In this document: positions 61,176 through 64,000 of the stretch, in pieces
How positions within the stretch are numbered: position 1 is the first letter of the stretch
Layout: each line of letters starts with the position of its first letter
Assembly (NCBI GenBank): GCA_035771175.1
Contig: CM069593.1
Location: forward strand, 17,298,908-17,362,907
Origin: Paratinospora sagittata
Taxonomy: Eukaryota; Streptophyta; Magnoliopsida; Ranunculales; Menispermaceae
Length of the DNA: 64,000 nucleotides
Direction: 5' to 3'
Made by a program: the position numbers and the translations under genes
Notes under the pieces: generated by a model
The model's database searches: none
What the model saw: only the letters and a program-made list of their open reading frames with translations
What the model was told of the DNA's origin: nothing

Positions 61176-63661
61176 CTAGTCCTTGCCACCTCCAAATCTG
61201 TCATGTTTCTCATTTTGCCATCCATAACTCTGTCCCTCCCAACCTGCATCTCCAGAATGTGGGAAGTTGCCCCGCTTGAGATGTGACATGTGAGGTACTG
61301 GAGGAGGTGGCGGCAGAGGAAGTGGTAGTGGCTGAGGGGCCAACACACCCTTTCCATCCTTGTGATCTGAAGTATTACCACCTTGGAGGGGTTCTAAGCC
61401 CTTACTACTCATGGGAGGCATAGGAGGGGGGTTTGGAGGCAAACCTCCAGGCCCCCTTCCATAATCTCCTTGGAAAAAGCCAACTCTGCCTTGAGAATCA
61501 GAGGGGTTTGTGTAACCTTCTGGAATTCCTTGGCCCCCTGGCATTTGATCAAAAGGCATGCCTCCAAGTCCCATATTCCAAGGCCGAGGATAATTATCAG
61601 GAAAATTTGCAGCCCCTGCTGGAGGAATTGGATATCCCAACAATGAACTCTGTTCAGAGCCAATCTCTGATGCTAGATCTGGTCGTGCCACCTCATAATG
61701 AGCATTTTGAAATGGTTGAGCTCCCTCAGCAGGAAAAGGAGGATGGTTAAATGCTGGAGGAGCCAGCCCTTGGCTCGTACCAACAAAATTAGATGGGTTA
61801 TGGGAAGAATGAACTGGAGGATAGTCAGGGAAGGGAGACTCTGATGAAATTCCTTGCTGCTTATCTGGAAACTGATCAGAATCACACCAATGATGTGGAC
61901 CAGCCTGCGTATCATAGCTCTGCTGCTGATGGAAGCGGCTAAAGGGCCCAGGCCTCTCAACTTGGGCTGGATTGCTGTCTGACTGGAGCTCTTGTGGATA
62001 GTTCTGGTTTCTACCATAAAATGATGGAGGCTTTGGCTGCATAATGGGTGGCTTGGCAAGTGTCTGTTCTCTGGATTGAAGACGATGTGCTTTCTCTTCA
62101 AGATCATAAGGCTGAGAATTTGAACTGGGTGAAAAACCAGTCCTTGGCTGATTACGGGCAGTAGAAGTGTCAGCAGGAATAGATTGCTTAACCTGAGAAT
62201 CAGTGGATGACGCCCTTGCCACATTAAAGGTGTCTAACTCATTGCCATCTTCTTTCTCTGTTTTAGATTGGAGAAGATTGGAGTGGCTTTCATGAATATG
62301 AGATTCAAACTCAGACCTCTTCAGGAATGACTTCAGACAGTGTGGGGCAGCACAGATAAATATCCCTTCCATCATTTTGATAGTCTGAATCTTTTGAATG
62401 CGCTCATCACACCTATACCAGGTAAGACACAAGAAAGAAAAAGCTTAGCTGATCTGTTTCGTTATACACAAATTTTACAAACTACTATACTAGGCAAGTA
62501 GTATTGCCCATTTCAGCCAATACTTAGGAGGATTGGGTAGACACAAATGCATGCAACGGAAGAGTAATTTATATCATCTAATAAGAATCTCTTTGGAAAA
62601 TCATCTGACATGAGGCAAGGCGCCACCTTAAACGCAACCAAAACAGTGAAATCAATGCACAAATGAAATAAGCGGTGCAACAACTATTGAGGCCATTGAG
62701 ATGCCTTAACCCTCAATTTTCCCATAGACTCAAACAAGTAAGAAACTATTCCTAGTAACTTTACTTTCAGCTTTTTTTGGTTGATAATCAGGTTTGTTTG
62801 CCAATGTAATACATACACCAAAACCATCTCATTTCAACTCTATAAAACATTTTTCTAAGCACCTGGGGTTGATCACATGAATCTGCCTCTTCCTTTCCAC
62901 TCTATCAATCTATATCAGAATCATATTGTACATGGTGCGTATTTTTTACTTTTTTCACACTACAAAAATAAATTTAAAATAATGTAACTAATGGACATTT
63001 AAAATTTCAATTGATCTCATTATGCCTAGCATTGAATCAATTTGGTATTCACCTTATCAATTACCAAAATACTAATGAGTTTTATTTGCCACATAGATAA
63101 ATTGGTACCCAAATTGAACCAATCAAATATTTGTTAGGCTACTGTTCTTTGGCCCCCTTGAATTCATGGTGCGAAACATCAATTATTTAATATCGAAAAG
63201 TTATTTGATTGCGTGATTGACTACCTTGAAAAAACATTGGCACACATGTAAACAAGGTGCTCTACCTAACTGAGCTGAGATATAGGCCTTGATTTGTTTT
63301 TGTGATAAAAATTATGATACCTCTCTGAACCGTTTCTTGCCAAGGATAAGTATCGTTACGAATTTTAAATCTATTTGGATTTCCAGCAACTGAACTAGAA
63401 CTCTTAAACAAGAAACAAATATAAATACAACTCTAATAATTGTTGGACTTACCAGCATCACACCTGAATCATCATAATATAAATCTTAAAAACAATGAAA
63501 GGAGAAATATCATTTGTTTAGAAAAGGTTAACATGAGCCGCAATATAGAAGAATTTCTAGTGGAACATAATAATTGATGTGATAAAAATCAAATACACTT
63601 ACAGATAGCAGCTAGAATCGCTCCTAGCACAATCCAGACAGAAAGCATGCTCACAAGGGCT
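61176..63661 (-). CDS. HAKAI: HAKAI-type E3 ubiquitin ligase, 3' part
   Basis: Two exons of a gene that continues beyond the window. Exon 63661-63603 encodes SPCEHAFCLDCARSDSSCYL, the second half of a RING finger; it joins in phase to the terminal exon 62412-61176, which starts CDERIQKIQTIKMMEGIFIC and continues with the C2H2-like APHCLKSFLKRSEFESHIHESH, the HYB-type domain of HAKAI. The remaining 340 residues are Pro/Gln/Gly-rich and disordered, with PPPPPVPHM near the end. HAKAI is a subunit of the plant m6A mRNA methylation writer complex. The acceptor at 63662 was chosen because it gives phase 0 and the conserved PCEHAFC start; earlier exons with the first RING cysteines lie outside the window. 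Confidence 0.88.
62850..62925 (-). mobile_element. Small RTE LINE tail fragment in HAKAI intron
   Basis: The reverse complement reads GAGTGGAAAGGAAGAGGCAG, then ATTCATGTGATCAACCCC, a decayed match to the RTE LINE ends elsewhere in the window. Confidence 0.4.
63122..63288 (-). other. Probable plastid DNA insert (trnV-UAC 5' exon and intron start)
   Basis: On the minus strand CTCAGTTAGGTAGAGCACC followed by TTGTTTACATGTGTGCCAAT closely resembles the 5' exon of plastid trnV-UAC passing into its group II intron (GTGYG start). The following AGGGGGCCAAAGAACAGTAG fits plastid intron style. It sits within a HAKAI intron and carries a 5 bp insertion in the tRNA part, so it is not a working tRNA. The identification is from memory of plastid sequences. 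Confidence 0.55.
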
Positions 63662-64000
63662 CTGCATGCACACATTATTGTCAATCCCAATGTGAAAAAA
63701 ATAATAATAATAATAATTTAATATGAAGGGACGCACCAATTCATCAGTACCAAGATTCCTATGAGATATATTGTGAAGAAAGAAAAAGGCAAAAAGAAGA
63801 GTATACAAAAGACAAAAGGCACACAAAGAGCTTACTCTTGATTTGAGAAAAACATAAGAAAACATATCTATACCTATTTCATTTTATCCCACTTACTGAG
63901 GAGGATGATGTACAGGAAACACCAAAAAAACCATTTAGTTAAAAATATAAGTGTAATAAACAGAAATCTATATTATATTATTTACAAGAACAAATTCAAA

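Noticed and set aside
1..64000. CRISPR array, operons or prokaryotic defence system
   Set aside because: All genes have spliceosomal introns and plant families; no spacer-repeat array was seen.

Overview
This is nuclear DNA of a flowering plant. Genes are split by GT-AG introns, spacers are AT-rich and full of (AT)n tracts, and the window holds plant SINEs, LINEs, MITEs and a Ty3-type retroelement. A nuclear gene for the alpha-carboxyltransferase subunit of plastid heteromeric acetyl-CoA carboxylase argues against a grass, since grasses lost that enzyme; a eudicot is most likely. All exon models below were built by reading splice sites and checking phase by hand; no transcript data were available.

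Region 1 (1-23640) is dominated by a direct tandem duplication of about 8 kb. CAC3 (accA) runs on the minus strand from 7287 to 958. The duplication begins inside its intron 2, spans exons 1-2, the promoter and about 6 kb of spacer, and ends just after the first exon of a small plus-strand gene. Copy A (6691-14670) keeps the working end of CAC3 plus an orphan first exon of the small gene. Copy B (14699-22754) holds an orphan 5' end of CAC3 plus the exon that completes the small gene with an exon at 23451-23640. SINEs and a 5'-truncated LINE, bounded by target-site duplications, are present in both copies and so predate the event.

Region 2 (24073-33118) holds a DUF641/GIL1-like gene, a long gene-poor stretch with a tandem repeat and a large fold-back element enclosing a tRNA-like core, then an RRM gene resembling EDM3/AIPP1.

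Region 3 (34920-47039) holds two deubiquitinase-type genes on the plus strand: an OTU-domain protease and an ataxin-3-like Josephin protease. The second has a 6.1 kb intron carrying a Ty3-type gag-only element with its pol region missing.

Region 4 (47700-63661) is gene-dense: a glycosyl hydrolase family 17 gene with a 2-bp frameshift and an altered active-site motif (minus), a reticulon-like RTNLB (plus), an ARM-repeat-like protein resembling Arabidopsis At2g39910 (minus) sharing a 178 bp divergent promoter with an intronless 965-residue PPR protein (plus), and the 3' part of HAKAI (minus), whose intron holds a probable plastid DNA fragment. The genes do not form one pathway; this is ordinary euchromatic plant DNA whose unusual parts are the duplication, the reciprocal orphan exons, the uncharacterised small gene and the mobile-element debris.
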